64,000 nucleotides of DNA, taken from contig DASYRE010000046.1 of the NCBI GenBank assembly GCA_036004685.1, forward strand, positions 1 through 64,000, in the 5' to 3' direction. Below are positions 43,247 to 52,551 of this stretch, piece by piece. Every line of letters begins with the position of its first letter. The first letter of the stretch is position 1. Source of the DNA: Candidatus Polarisedimenticolia bacterium. GTDB lineage: Bacteria > Acidobacteriota > Polarisedimenticolia > Gp22-AA2 > AA152. A program made the position numbers and the translations under genes. The notes beneath the pieces are model-generated. The model was not told the DNA's origin, searched no databases, and saw only the letters and a list, made by a program, of their open reading frames with translations.

Positions 43247-43894
43247 GTGCCGGACAGGCTGCCGCTTTGGCTGCGCATCCTCGGAGTCATTGCGGCTCCC
43301 GGGGCCGTGTTCCTGGCGGCTCGCCTCGTCTATGAGCAGACATGGTTGACTTGGCGTCGTGGTCCGCAGATGGTGGGGTTCGCTCTGGCGCACTCGGGCC
43401 TGGTCTTCCCTCTGCTCTTGAGCACCGTGCTCATGTTGATCTGGTGCGGGGCGGTGCTCGGCCGCAGTCTGTGGGCTCTATGGCGGGGCAAGTCGGTCTC
43501 CCGACACCGTTGGATCGTGTTGGCCGCTTCAATCGCTCTCCTGCTCGTTCCCCTGGTGCCTTACGGCACCTGGCAGCGTCTTGCGGTCGGCCGTCTCTCG
43601 TCCGGCCCTCACGCGGCCGAGTTCTTGACCTATGCGGCCGCCACGGGGAACCTCGGCGTCGTGAAGAGCCTTATGCGTTCTGGAATTAATCTCAACGCTC
43701 AGAACCGCGACGGTTCGACCGCCCTCTATGCTGCGGTGGTTGGGGGGCAGGTGCAGATCACCGAGTATCTCCTCGCCCAGGGAGCGGACGTGAACCTTCG
43801 CAACAAGTGGGCTCACAGCCCGCTTCATGCGGCTCGTGAAATGAAGCGCGGGGATCTCATCACGATTCTCCTGGCCCATGGCGCTACCGAGTAG
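43247..43894 (+). CDS. Membrane protein with ankyrin repeats
   Basis: 215 residues. Three hydrophobic helices in the first ~110 residues (LWLRILGVIAAPGAVFLAARL; LVFPLLLSTVLMLIWCGAV; WIVLAASIALLLVPLVPY) precede a C-terminal ankyrin block with three repeats: LTYAAATGNLGVVKSLMRSG, GSTALYAAVVGGQVQITEYL and HSPLHAAREMKRGDLITILL. The ankyrin part would bind a protein partner in the cytoplasm. GTG at 43247 is preferred; an ATG at 43205 overlaps the preceding gene by 28 bases. Confidence 0.75.
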   Translation: MPDRLPLWLRILGVIAAPGAVFLAARLVYEQTWLTWRRGPQMVGFALAHSGLVFPLLLSTVLMLIWCGAVLGRSLWALWRGKSVSRHRWIVLAASIALLLVPLVPYGTWQRLAVGRLSSGPHAAEFLTYAAATGNLGVVKSLMRSGINLNAQNRDGSTALYAAVVGGQVQITEYLLAQGADVNLRNKWAHSPLHAAREMKRGDLITILLAHGATE

Positions 43895-43986
43895 CCTGAA
43901 GGGTCCAACCATACGCAGGCGACCTGCGCCGGCGATTTGAAACGCAAAACCGAGAGAAACACGCCCGACCGCGGAGGCGAAGCACG

Positions 43987-45042
43987 ATGACTGAACCGAG
44001 CGTTCAAGTGAAATGGGCTCTCGTCCTGGCGGCATGCCTGATGGGGCTGACGGCCTGCCGTGACCGCTCCGTCGCCCCCGCGGCAAAGGCTTCGAGCTAT
44101 TTGGATTACACCGGACGGACCGATCTGCTCGGTGGCGGCGTGCGGATGATTCCGATCCAGACGCCGAAGGGCACGTTCCGCGTCTGGACCAAGCGCGTGG
44201 GCAACAATCCCAGGATGAAGGTGCTGCTGCTGCACGGCGGGCCGGCGGCGACGCACGAGTACTTCGAGGCCTTCGACAGCTACTTCCCGGCCGCCGGCAT
44301 CGAATACTACTACTACGATCAGCTGGGCTCGGCCTACAGCGATCAGCCCAACGAGCCCGAGCTGTGGGATCTGCCGCGTTTTGTGGAAGAAGTCGAGCAG
44401 GTGCGGCAGGCGTTGGGGCTCGACCGGGACAGTTTCTACCTGCTCGGGCACTCCTGGGGCGGGATCCTCGCCATGGAGTATGCGCTCCGGTACCAGCAGC
44501 ACCTGAAGGGGCTCATCATCTCGAACATGATGTCCAGCATCCCGGCCTATAACGACTACGCCCGGACCGTGCTGATGCCGGCCATGGACCAGAGCGCGCT
44601 GGCGGAGATCAAGCGGCTCGAAGCTACGGGGAAGACCGAAGAGCCGCGCTACATGGAGCTGCTGATGCCGAACCACTACGGGCAGCACGTGTTGCGGATG
44701 CCGGCGGCGCAGTGGCCGGACCCGGTGAACCGGGCCTTCCAGCACCTCAACCGGGCAATCTACGTGCCGATGCAGGGACCGAGCGAGCTCAGCGCCCAGG
44801 GCAAGCTGATCCACTGGGATCGGACGAGCGACCTCGGGAAGATCGCGGTGCCGACGCTGGTGATTGGCGCGCGGTACGACACGATGGACCCGGCGCACAT
44901 GGAGATGATGGCCGGTAAGGTGCGAAGGGGACGATATCTTTTCTGTCCGAACGGCAGCCACCTGGCCATGTATGATGATCAGAAGATTTACGTCGACGGA
45001 GTCATCCAATTCGTCAGGGACGTGGACGCAGGTCGCTTTTGA
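43987..45042 (+). CDS. Lipoprotein proline iminopeptidase (S33) family hydrolase
   Basis: 351 residues. N-terminal lipobox L-T-A-C (VLAACLMGLTACRDRS) predicts lipid anchoring. Alpha/beta hydrolase core with oxyanion HGGPAATHEYF, nucleophile elbow LLGHSWGGILAMEYAL (Ser), Asp in VIGARYDTMDP and His in CPNGSHLAMYDD. The HGGP and GHSWGG pair is diagnostic of proline iminopeptidases, which release N-terminal proline. Lipoprotein location suggests processing of imported or surface peptides. The GAGGCGAAGC before the ATG is a modest ribosome-binding site. Confidence 0.85.
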   Translation: MTEPSVQVKWALVLAACLMGLTACRDRSVAPAAKASSYLDYTGRTDLLGGGVRMIPIQTPKGTFRVWTKRVGNNPRMKVLLLHGGPAATHEYFEAFDSYFPAAGIEYYYYDQLGSAYSDQPNEPELWDLPRFVEEVEQVRQALGLDRDSFYLLGHSWGGILAMEYALRYQQHLKGLIISNMMSSIPAYNDYARTVLMPAMDQSALAEIKRLEATGKTEEPRYMELLMPNHYGQHVLRMPAAQWPDPVNRAFQHLNRAIYVPMQGPSELSAQGKLIHWDRTSDLGKIAVPTLVIGARYDTMDPAHMEMMAGKVRRGRYLFCPNGSHLAMYDDQKIYVDGVIQFVRDVDAGRF

Positions 45043-45120
45043 TCTGGTCGGTCCGATAGCCGCGTTGGCCGTCGCCGATCTCGAGAGGCGGCGTTATTGA
45101 TGGCCAGCTGTCGGTCTGGG

Positions 45121-45483
45121 ATGAACAAGGAGGATCGGGTCCTCGGGCAGGTGCGCAAGCTCTGCCTGTCGCTGCCGGAGAGCCGCGAAGTGGATTCGTG
45201 GGGGCATCCGAACTTCCGGGCCGGCAAGAGGACGTTCGCCGCGTTCGAGTGGATCCAAGGGAGGCCTTCGATTACCTTCCGGTTGGATCCCGCGGAGGTC
45301 GAGTGGCGGCTTCCTCTCAAGAGTTTCTTCGCGACGCCCTACGGCCGCGGCCGGTGGGTCAGCGCATGGGCGGATGGATCGCTCAACTGACGCCTCGTCG
45401 GCCGCCTTCTCGAGGAGAGTTATCGGGGGGTGGCGCTCAAGCGGATGATCCGTGACCTGGATGCGATGAAGAAAGGGGCCTGA
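45121..45483 (+). pseudogene. MmcQ/YjbR-like gene with in-frame TGA
   Basis: The frame encodes a MmcQ/YjbR-family (DUF419) protein: VRKLCLSLPESREVDSWGHP, FRAGKRTFAAFE and TFRLDP. It stops at TGA 45388-45390 after WADGSLN, then continues in the same frame as RLVGRLLEESYRGVALKRM to a stop at 45483. Family members usually have Trp (TGG) at the stopped position, so a single TGG-to-TGA change explains it. Without readthrough the product is 89 residues and lacks the last helix. The first 54 bases of this locus recur at 50220. The fold is related to a DNA-binding domain; function unknown. Confidence 0.72.
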
Positions 45484-45577
45484 GTAGTTGAAGGCACCGC
45501 CTCCCGTGAGCGAGGGCGGTTGACAAGGATGCTGCATGGACTATCGGACTGCTTGATGAAGACGCCACGGAGCTGAC

Positions 45578-45808
45578 ATGAGCACGAAGCGACGGTCGAC
45601 AAGCTCGCCGCCCCGCGGCCTGCCCGTGTATCGGCTTCTGACCGGAGTGGACGATGCTGTGTTCTGTCACCGGGTCAGCGAAGCTCTGGCGCTCGGCTAC
45701 GAGCTGTACGGGCCTCCGGCGGCCACGTTCAACGGCGACGAGGTCATCGTCGCGCAGGCGGTCATCTGGCCTTCGATCCGGCGGGCGCGGGCGAAAGCGA
45801 AGCCATGA
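45578..45808 (+). CDS. DUF1737 domain protein
   Basis: 76 residues matching the small DUF1737 family: YRLLTGVDDAVFCHRVSEAL then ALGYELYGPPAATFNGDEVI and AQAVIWP. Soluble and probably cytoplasmic; function unknown. GGAG precedes the ATG. It overlaps the next gene by 4 bases (ATGA), so both are translated from one message. Confidence 0.85.
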   Translation: MSTKRRSTSSPPRGLPVYRLLTGVDDAVFCHRVSEALALGYELYGPPAATFNGDEVIVAQAVIWPSIRRARAKAKP

Positions 45809-46374
45809 CGGATCAAGAAAGCTCTCCCGGCGGGCCGACGCGACGACGCTGGAAGACCGTCATCGGCGTTCTCGGAGTCATCTTCGGTAGCTTCGGGGTG
45901 ATGAGCGCAACGCAGGTGGCCTTGACTCCCCTGATGCTGGAATGGCAGCGGAAGTTCATCGCGACGATACAGACCCAAGCCTCACAACAGGGATCGGGGC
46001 AGACGTTCGGCGCGGTCGCCGCCATGTTCGAGCAATTTCTGGCGCCCGCGCCATGGTGGTTCACCCCATGGTGCATCGGCTTGGGTCTGGTCTCGCTCGC
46101 CGTGTCCGCGTTCTATCTCTTCAGCGCCATCTGGCTGATCCTGCACAAGCCTTCGGCGCCTCGTTGCTTTTGCGTAGCGATGATTGCGAGCATCTCCACG
46201 GTCATCGCACGAATCGCCGGACTGATGATGGCGCGCGGCATGTGGGGTCTCATGATGGGGCTCGGGGCCGTGTTTGGAATCGTAATCGATCTCGTGCTCC
46301 TCCTCATCGTACTGGCCCATCGAAGCGAGTGGTCCGAAGGAACTCCGATTGGCGCGCCAGGAATTTACTCATAA
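45805..46374 (+). CDS. Membrane protein, unknown function
   Basis: 189 residues with four predicted helices (VIGVLGVIFGSFGVMSATQV; WCIGLGLVSLAVSAFYLFSA; CFCVAMIASISTVIARIAGL; MMGLGAVFGIVIDLVLLLIV). A polar extracytoplasmic loop of about 45 residues lies between helices 1 and 2. I recognise no family. It is coupled to the DUF1737 gene by a 4-base overlap and ends 77 bases from the convergent M28 peptidase gene. Confidence 0.7.
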   Translation: MTDQESSPGGPTRRRWKTVIGVLGVIFGSFGVMSATQVALTPLMLEWQRKFIATIQTQASQQGSGQTFGAVAAMFEQFLAPAPWWFTPWCIGLGLVSLAVSAFYLFSAIWLILHKPSAPRCFCVAMIASISTVIARIAGLMMARGMWGLMMGLGAVFGIVIDLVLLLIVLAHRSEWSEGTPIGAPGIYS

Positions 46375-46450
46375 GAAGGGCCCTGAGGGAGGAAGCACAA
46401 GGCTGCGCCGTATTACGACGGCTAAGGGTGAGCTGACGGGAAGCGGGAGA

Positions 46451-49400
46451 CTAATCCGCCCAGCGGGCGATGAAGAGATTGGTCTCGTGCGAGGCGGGGT
46501 CGGCGCGGTTGGACGACCAGATGAGCCAGCGGCCGTCGGGGCTGAAGTGGGGGAAGCCGTCGAAGCCGGGGCTGAAGGTGATGCGCTCCGGCTCGCCTCC
46601 GTTGCGGCCGACGAGATAGAGATCGAACTCGCGCTTGCCGCCGGGGCCCATGTTGGATGAGAAGAGGATCCGGTTGCCGTCGGCGGTGAAGGTCGGGCAG
46701 AAGTTGGCGGCGCCGTTGGAGGTCAGCGGGCGGGCGCCGGTGCCGTCGGCCTTCATCATATAGATCTCCAGGGAGTGGGGGCGGATCAGCCCCTTCTTCA
46801 GGAGCTGCCGGTACTCTTCGAGCTCCGGCCCTTGCGGGCGGCTGGCGCGCCAGACGATCTCGGAGCAGTCGGGGCTGAAGAAGGCGCCGCCGTCATACCC
46901 CTCCTCGTGCGTCATCCGCTTCGTCTCGCCGGCCTCGTCCATCACATAGAGATCCAAGTCGCCGTTCCGGTCGGAGGTGAAGATCAGCTTGCCGCCGCGG
47001 TGGCACCAGGTCGCCTCGGCGTCGTATCCCGGCGTCTCGGTCAGCCGCCGAACCCCCGACCCGTCGGGTTTGGCCTCGACGATGTCGTAGCTGTCGTAGA
47101 GGGCCCAGACGTACCCTTGCGAATGATCCGGCGGCGGCGGGCACGACGCTCCCGCTCCTTCCGTGGTGGAGTAGACGACCCGGTCGGCCTCGGGCCAGTC
47201 CCAGTAGCCGCAGGTCGTGCGCCCCTTGCCGCTCGAGATTCTGCGGATCGCGCCCGTCGCCAGATCCAGGATGAACTCCTGATCGCAGCCGCCCCCCGGA
47301 GGGGTGGCCTGGAAGATCACTTGGCGCCCGTCGGGGGCGAAGTAAGGCTCGGCGTTTTCCCCGCCGAAAGTGAGCTGGCGAATCTCCTTCAGATGGCGCT
47401 CTCCCTCCACGATCTTGCCGTACGGCTTGCCGGCGCCTACCTGGAAATCGGGCCCGGGCCTTCCCTCGTAAAAGGATGCGACCGCGCCTTCGGCAGACGG
47501 CGTTGGCGTGTCATGCGCGGACGCGGGCGATCCGGGAGCAGCCGGGAGAGCCGATTTGGAAGGTGCGGACTCCGCGGCGGGCGCCGCCGGCTTGGCGGCG
47601 GTCGATGCGGCCGGGGCCGGTGTGCCCGGGGAGGCGGCCGGTGCCGGTTCCTTGGTCATCGCGGCCCGGTCGCCGAGCGTGGCGCGAAACGTGCTCGGCT
47701 TGTCCTGCCGCACCACGACGACGGTGATCGTCTCGCCCGGCTTGTGATCCTGCAAGGCGTAGGTCATGTCGTAGAGATTCTCGATCCGGGTCCCGGCCAT
47801 CTCGACGATCCGATCGCCGCCGCGGATGCCGGCGCGATCGGCGGGGCCGTCCTTGCGGACGTCGGCGAGCAGGACGCCTCCCTCCGTGGCTTCCATCGCA
47901 CGGTAATCGGGCACGGTGCCGAGGTAAGCGCCGTAGCCCCGGCTGTCCCCGCTCGAGAACGGAGCCGATCCGGACTTGTTATAGGTCAGCCGGATTGGTT
48001 CCTGGGAAAGGTGCCGGGCAAGCTCCACGGCGAATTCCGTGATCCGCGCCGCGCCTTCCGCATCCAGGGTGCTCGCGTCGTCGTCCGGCGTGTGGTACTG
48101 CTCGTGGGCGCCGGTAAAGAGATGGAGCACCGGAACGCCGGAAGCGTAGAAGCTCGTCTGGTCCGAGGGGCCGTAGCCGTCTCCGTGGGCCGTCACCTCC
48201 AGGCCCGCCGCCTGGCGGGCCCGGTCGATCTCCGCCTTCCATTCCGGCGCCGAATCGGAGCCCAGCGCCGCGAGCAGGTTGTCGCGCAGCCGGCCCACCA
48301 TGTCGAGGTTGATCATCGCGATCGTCCGCATCAGCGGAAAAGGAGGGTGATCGACGAAATAAGAAGACCCGGCGAGGCCGACCTCCTCGCCGGAGAAGAG
48401 CGCCACCACGACGGTCCGGCGCTCGCGAGCCGTTTCCAGGAGCTTGCGCAGCTCCGTGCCGATCTGAAGCGCCGCGACGACTCCGGAAGCGTTGTCGTCG
48501 GCGCCGTTGTGGATCGCGGTCTCGTTGGGGCGCATCGAGCGCTCGCCGCCCATCCCCAGATGATCGTAGTGCGCTCCGATCACGACGACGTCCTGGGCGA
48601 GGCTTCCGCGCCCCGGGAGCTTTCCGGCCACGTTCGCCGTCTCGGCGTAGGTGGCGTCGAGCGCCACTCGGCCGGCGACGTCGATCCCGACGGCATCGAC
48701 CGAGCGCGGAACCAGATCCCGATCCACCGTTTCCTGGAAGGTTTTCAGATCCATCTTGGCGCGGTCGAGCCACTTCTGCGCCACGGAAGTCTTGACTTGC
48801 AGGACGGGGATTCCGGCGGGACTCTCGGGTCCGTCGTTCTTGAGCGCCGGGACCTTGTCCTGGCCCTCGTCCTGGAGCGGCCCCGTCGCGAAAATCACCG
48901 CCGCCGCGCCGCGCTCGCGCGCCTGGAGGACCTTGTAGCGGAGCCCCGACCAGCGGCTCGGCTTCTTCCCGGCGAAGGGGGAGGCGTCGTCCTTCTCCTG
49001 TGGCTCGTAACGGAGCATCAGGACGACTTTGCCCTTCAGATCCAGCCCTTTCAGCTCCTCGAACCCGAGGGCAGGGGACTCGATACCGTATCCGGCGAAC
49101 GCCAGCGGGCCCGAGAACTCCCCGGTGCTCGAGAAGCCGAGCGTCGCCCAGTCGGCGTCCGGGACGCCGTCGAGGCGGTTTCCCTTCGCCATCGACACGC
49201 CCATCTTCACCTTGAAGGACTGCCGGAAGCTGCCGTCGAAGACCGGCTGGAGCCCACGGCGCCGCAGCTCGGACTCGATCCAGTCGGCGGCGCGTCCGAT
49301 CCCGGCGGTTCCCAGACCCCTCCCTTCCATGGAGTCGGCCGCGAGGATTTCCACGTCGCGCTGGAATTCTTTCGCCAGGCTCCGCGTCCGCCGGTCGGCC

Positions 49401-49513
49401 GCCGCAGGCTCGTGCTTCGGCTTGGAGCCAGGCTCGCCACCGGCGCGGAAGCCGCCCTCCGCCGCGCCGACGAGAAGAATGGCCAGGACTGCCGGAGGGA
49501 TCCACCGTGTCAT
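46451..49513 (-). CDS. M28 metallopeptidase with PDZ and beta-propeller domains
   Basis: 1,020 residues. Signal peptide (PPAVLAILLVGAAEG), then an M28 aminopeptidase domain with a protease-associated insert. Metal ligands are in IGAHYDHLGMGG, NGADDNASGV, LFSGEEVGLAG, INLDMVGRL and HEQYHTPDDD. A PDZ domain follows (~530-615: GGVLLADVRKDGPADRAGIRG), then an Ala/Pro/Ser linker and a TolB-like PD40 propeller (~720-1020: EPYFAPDGRQVIFQATPPGG). Start at ATG 49513, six bases after GGAG. Probably a periplasmic or secreted exopeptidase in which the propeller binds substrate. A GTG at 49519 is the alternative start. Confidence 0.9.
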   Translation of the reverse strand: MTRWIPPAVLAILLVGAAEGGFRAGGEPGSKPKHEPAAADRRTRSLAKEFQRDVEILAADSMEGRGLGTAGIGRAADWIESELRRRGLQPVFDGSFRQSFKVKMGVSMAKGNRLDGVPDADWATLGFSSTGEFSGPLAFAGYGIESPALGFEELKGLDLKGKVVLMLRYEPQEKDDASPFAGKKPSRWSGLRYKVLQARERGAAAVIFATGPLQDEGQDKVPALKNDGPESPAGIPVLQVKTSVAQKWLDRAKMDLKTFQETVDRDLVPRSVDAVGIDVAGRVALDATYAETANVAGKLPGRGSLAQDVVVIGAHYDHLGMGGERSMRPNETAIHNGADDNASGVVAALQIGTELRKLLETARERRTVVVALFSGEEVGLAGSSYFVDHPPFPLMRTIAMINLDMVGRLRDNLLAALGSDSAPEWKAEIDRARQAAGLEVTAHGDGYGPSDQTSFYASGVPVLHLFTGAHEQYHTPDDDASTLDAEGAARITEFAVELARHLSQEPIRLTYNKSGSAPFSSGDSRGYGAYLGTVPDYRAMEATEGGVLLADVRKDGPADRAGIRGGDRIVEMAGTRIENLYDMTYALQDHKPGETITVVVVRQDKPSTFRATLGDRAAMTKEPAPAASPGTPAPAASTAAKPAAPAAESAPSKSALPAAPGSPASAHDTPTPSAEGAVASFYEGRPGPDFQVGAGKPYGKIVEGERHLKEIRQLTFGGENAEPYFAPDGRQVIFQATPPGGGCDQEFILDLATGAIRRISSGKGRTTCGYWDWPEADRVVYSTTEGAGASCPPPPDHSQGYVWALYDSYDIVEAKPDGSGVRRLTETPGYDAEATWCHRGGKLIFTSDRNGDLDLYVMDEAGETKRMTHEEGYDGGAFFSPDCSEIVWRASRPQGPELEEYRQLLKKGLIRPHSLEIYMMKADGTGARPLTSNGAANFCPTFTADGNRILFSSNMGPGGKREFDLYLVGRNGGEPERITFSPGFDGFPHFSPDGRWLIWSSNRADPASHETNLFIARWAD

Positions 49514-49714
49514 GCCCACTCCAAGACTCGTGAACTTGAAGTTGAATTCGAAAGACTAGCCCTGCAGCGGCGTTCCCGTCAACCGGACCAGGCCCAGGCG
49601 ACGCGGCTCATCCCGGCAAAGGGGCGGTTTGCGGGCGCGAAGATGCCAGGGCCGGGAGGTCGGAGTTAGAATCGCCAGGAAGAATGGCTGCGTGGGGGCG
49701 TAAGGAAAAGCGCC

Positions 49715-50200
49715 ATGCCGATCGGGACATCGATTCGACAGGCTTACAGCTGGCTGGATACGATCTTGCCGCGCTGGATGGCGCGGGAAGGTGTCATCCT
49801 CCTGCGCCTGAGCCTGGGCATCGTCTTCTTCTGGTTCGGCGTTCTCAAGTTCTTTCCCGACCTCAGCCCGGCGCAGGAGCTGGCGACCCGCACGATGGGT
49901 GCCCTGACCCTTGGCAGGGTGCCGCCGGCCGTATGCCTGCCGGTGCTGGCGGTTTGGGAGTGTCTCATCGGGGTGGGGCTGTTGTCGGGCCTGTTCATGC
50001 GCGCGACCCTTCTTTTGATGTTCGTGCAAATGGTCGGCACCATCACGCCGATGTTCCTTTTCCCGGACGAGGTCTTCCTGCGGTTCCCTTATGCGCCGAC
50101 CCTGGAGGGTCAGTACATCATCAAGAACCTGGTGCTCATCAGCGCCGGCGTGGTGATTGGTGCCACCGTGCGCGGCGGGAAGCTCATCGCCGATCCATAA
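49715..50200 (+). CDS. DoxX/DUF417-type membrane protein
   Basis: 161 residues, four helices: ILLRLSLGIVFFWFGVLKFF, VCLPVLAVWECLIGVGLLSG, LLLMFVQMVGTITPMFLF and IIKNLVLISAGVVIGATV. The pattern places it in the DoxX/YkgB (DUF417) superfamily; members associate with oxidases or thiol oxidation, but function here is unknown. Divergent from the M28 peptidase gene. Confidence 0.82.
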   Translation: MPIGTSIRQAYSWLDTILPRWMAREGVILLRLSLGIVFFWFGVLKFFPDLSPAQELATRTMGALTLGRVPPAVCLPVLAVWECLIGVGLLSGLFMRATLLLMFVQMVGTITPMFLFPDEVFLRFPYAPTLEGQYIIKNLVLISAGVVIGATVRGGKLIADP

Positions 50201-50219
50201 AGAGCGCGCGTGCGTTGAG

Positions 50220-50295
50220 GGCCAACCGTCGGTCTGGGATGAACAAGGAGAATCGGGTCCTCGGGCAAGTGCGTTGCGGCGAAGTGCAGACATAG
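50220..50295 (+). pseudogene. Duplicated 5' fragment of the MmcQ/YjbR gene
   Basis: About 50 of 54 bases (50220-50273) match 45102-45155, including the sequence before the ATG and the first 12 codons (MNKENRVLGQVR versus MNKEDRVLGQVR). The similarity then ends abruptly and the frame stops 6 codons later, at 50295. It is therefore a truncated copy rather than a gene. Confidence 0.75.
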
Positions 50296-50389
50296 TTTTC
50301 AGGAGAGGCCGCCCGAGTCAAGGTGGTCCCACGGGAGTGAGCCGAGCGATGAAAGGGAGGGCATCGTCTTGAACCGTATGCGAGAGGCT

Positions 50390-51283
50390 ATGATGAAGCG
50401 CACCTTGTACGGTTTCGCGGTCGGCCTGGCATTGCTGCTGGCAAGCGCATCCTTGGCCGCCGGGGCGGAGCCCAGGCGAATCACCGTGCTCTACGATGCC
50501 TTCGGCCCACCCTCGGCGCTGCAGAAGGATTGGGGGTTCGCAGCGCTGGTGGAGTATGCGGGTCGACGCATCCTGTTCGACACCGGCAACAACGCGAAGA
50601 TTTTCGAGCACAACGTCAAGCGGCTCCGGATCGATTTGAAAAAACTCGATGCCGCCGTGATCTCGCACCGGCACGGAGACCATACCACCGGCCTGACGTA
50701 CCTGCTGCGGGAGAATCCGGCCGTCAAGATCTACGTCCCGCAGGAGGGAGCCTTCTTCAAGAGCCGGCTTCCGGCCGATTTCCTGGAGCCCCAGCCTTCC
50801 TTGCCACCGGAGATGCGCTACTTCGACGGAAAGCAGCCGGAGCGTCTTCAATCGGGCACTCCCTGGGAAACCGCCGATTTTGAAATCGTGACGAAGACGA
50901 CGGAGATATTGCCCGGCTTCTACGTCCTGACGACTCGCTCCGAAAAGCCCGGGACGATGGAAATGAACGAGGTCTCGCTCGCCATCCGCACTCCCAAGGG
51001 GCTGGCTGTCGTCGTGGGCTGCTCCCATCCGGGCGTGGAGAAGATCCTCGAAGGAGCCGCGCGGATCGACCCAAAGCTGTACACCGTGACGGGCGGTTTT
51101 CACCTGGTGCAGACGCCCCGGGAACAGGTGCAACGGACCGCGGACTTGCTTCATGACACCCTGAAGGTCGAGCGCGTCGCCCCGGGTCATTGCACGAGCG
51201 AGCCGGGATTCTCGATCTTCATGGATCGTTTCGGGGACCGCTTCGACCGCGCCGGCCTTGGCTCGGTCCTCGCGCTTCCCTAG
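50390..51283 (+). CDS. Exported MBL-fold hydrolase (COG1237 type)
   Basis: 297 residues with a signal peptide (LYGFAVGLALLLASASLAA). Metallo-beta-lactamase fold with metal motif VISHRHGDHTTGL, and the pattern ALVEYAGRRILFDTGNNAKI, VVGCSHPGVEKIL, TGGFHLVQ and APGHCT. This is the COG1237 subgroup (relatives of methanopterin-type RFAP synthase, though bacterial members are uncharacterised). Starts ATGATG at 50390 behind GAGAGG are preferred over TTG 50369. Product likely periplasmic; substrate unknown. Confidence 0.85.
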   Translation: MMKRTLYGFAVGLALLLASASLAAGAEPRRITVLYDAFGPPSALQKDWGFAALVEYAGRRILFDTGNNAKIFEHNVKRLRIDLKKLDAAVISHRHGDHTTGLTYLLRENPAVKIYVPQEGAFFKSRLPADFLEPQPSLPPEMRYFDGKQPERLQSGTPWETADFEIVTKTTEILPGFYVLTTRSEKPGTMEMNEVSLAIRTPKGLAVVVGCSHPGVEKILEGAARIDPKLYTVTGGFHLVQTPREQVQRTADLLHDTLKVERVAPGHCTSEPGFSIFMDRFGDRFDRAGLGSVLALP

Positions 51284-51344
51284 CCGATGGTTCCGCCCCG
51301 CTGGGTTGAACGGGGCGGCGTGGATCCTGAAAGGAAAAGAGGAA

Positions 51345-52322
51345 ATGCCGAAACCAACGACGCCGAAGTCCAAGTCACAGCCTGACATGCTCTATCGGAC
51401 CCTTGGCAAGACCGGAGAGAGAGTCTCCGCGATCGGTCTCGGCGGCTGGCACCTCGGAGTGAAGAAGGTCGACGAGCCGCTCAGCCTCCGCATCGTTCGC
51501 GCCGCCATCGACGGCGGCATCAACTTCATGGACAACTCCTGGGACTACAACGACGGCGCCAGCGAAATCCGGATGGGCAAGGCGCTGCGCGACGGCTATC
51601 GGAAGAAGGTCTTCCTGATGACCAAGATCGACGGGCGGTCGAAGAAGGAAGCGGCGCGGCAGCTCGACGAATCGCTCCGGCGGCTCGACACCGACTGCAT
51701 CGATCTGGTCCAGCACCACGAGATCCTGCGCTTCGAGGATCCGCACCGGATCTTCGACGAGGAGGGGGCCCATGCGGCGCTGCTCGAGGCGCGCCAGGCG
51801 GGCAAAATCCGCTTCATCGGCTTCACGGGCCACAAGGATCCGTGGATCCACCTGCACACGCTCGAGGTGGCCCGCGAGCACGATTTCCGGTTCGACACGG
51901 TCCAGATGCCGCTGAACGTCATGGACGCGCACTATCGCAGCTTCGAAAGACTGGTCTTGCCGGCGCTCGTCCGGGAGGGCATCGGGGTGCTCGGCATGAA
52001 GAGCATGGGGAACGGAATCATTCTAAAGTCGCAAACCGTGACGGCGATTGAGTGCCTGCAGTACGCCCTGAGCTTGCCGACCTCGGTGGTCATCACCGGG
52101 GTGGACAGCATGGAGATCCTCGGGCAGGCGTTCGAGGCGGCGCGCACCTTCCGCCCGATGAGCAAGGCCCAGGTGAAGGCGCTGCTGGCCAAAACGGTCG
52201 GGGCGGCCTCGAAAGGGGAGTTCGAGCTGTTCAAGACGACCTCGATCTTCGACGCCACCGCCATCAACCCGCAATGGCTGGGCGAAGAGCCCGAGCGTGT
52301 GCAGCAGGTGATGCCCGACTGA
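51345..52322 (+). CDS. Aldo/keto reductase
   Basis: 325 residues with TIM-barrel aldo/keto reductase motifs: SAIGLGGWHLGVKKVDEPLS, catalytic Asp/Tyr region MDNSWDYNDGASEIRMGKAL, Lys in VFLMTKIDGRSKKEA, His in DLVQHHEILRFED, and cofactor strand TSVVITGVDSMEIL. NADPH-dependent reduction of an aldehyde or ketone in the cytoplasm; substrate unknown. The ATG at 51345 follows AAAAGAGGAA. It is 61 bases after the MBL hydrolase and may share its transcript. Confidence 0.88.
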   Translation: MPKPTTPKSKSQPDMLYRTLGKTGERVSAIGLGGWHLGVKKVDEPLSLRIVRAAIDGGINFMDNSWDYNDGASEIRMGKALRDGYRKKVFLMTKIDGRSKKEAARQLDESLRRLDTDCIDLVQHHEILRFEDPHRIFDEEGAHAALLEARQAGKIRFIGFTGHKDPWIHLHTLEVAREHDFRFDTVQMPLNVMDAHYRSFERLVLPALVREGIGVLGMKSMGNGIILKSQTVTAIECLQYALSLPTSVVITGVDSMEILGQAFEAARTFRPMSKAQVKALLAKTVGAASKGEFELFKTTSIFDATAINPQWLGEEPERVQQVMPD

Positions 52323-52551
52323 GTCGCGCCGCACAGCCGAACGTGCGCCGCGGCAACGCACGGCGCGGGCGAATTGCGTTATAACAGGGCGCTCCTGCGC
52401 CCGGACAAGTAGGTGACGGCTCCTCGGCATTTCGAGCCAATTATGGTTAAGTAAGTGAGGCGCCTACCCCCCCGCTTCGGCCTGACGGCCGCCACTCGGC
52501 CGGGGCTCAATCCCGCATTGTCGCGGTTGTCGCATACGGAGGTGACGCATC

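Noticed and set aside
52330-52405. Possible integron-type attC site (inverted arms around GCGTTATAAC and a 6-bp stem GGGCGC/GCGCCC at 52387-52402)
   Set aside because: The core 7-base boxes of attC are not arranged correctly, no integrase gene is near, and the neighbouring genes are not cassettes. GC-rich DNA yields such hairpins by chance.
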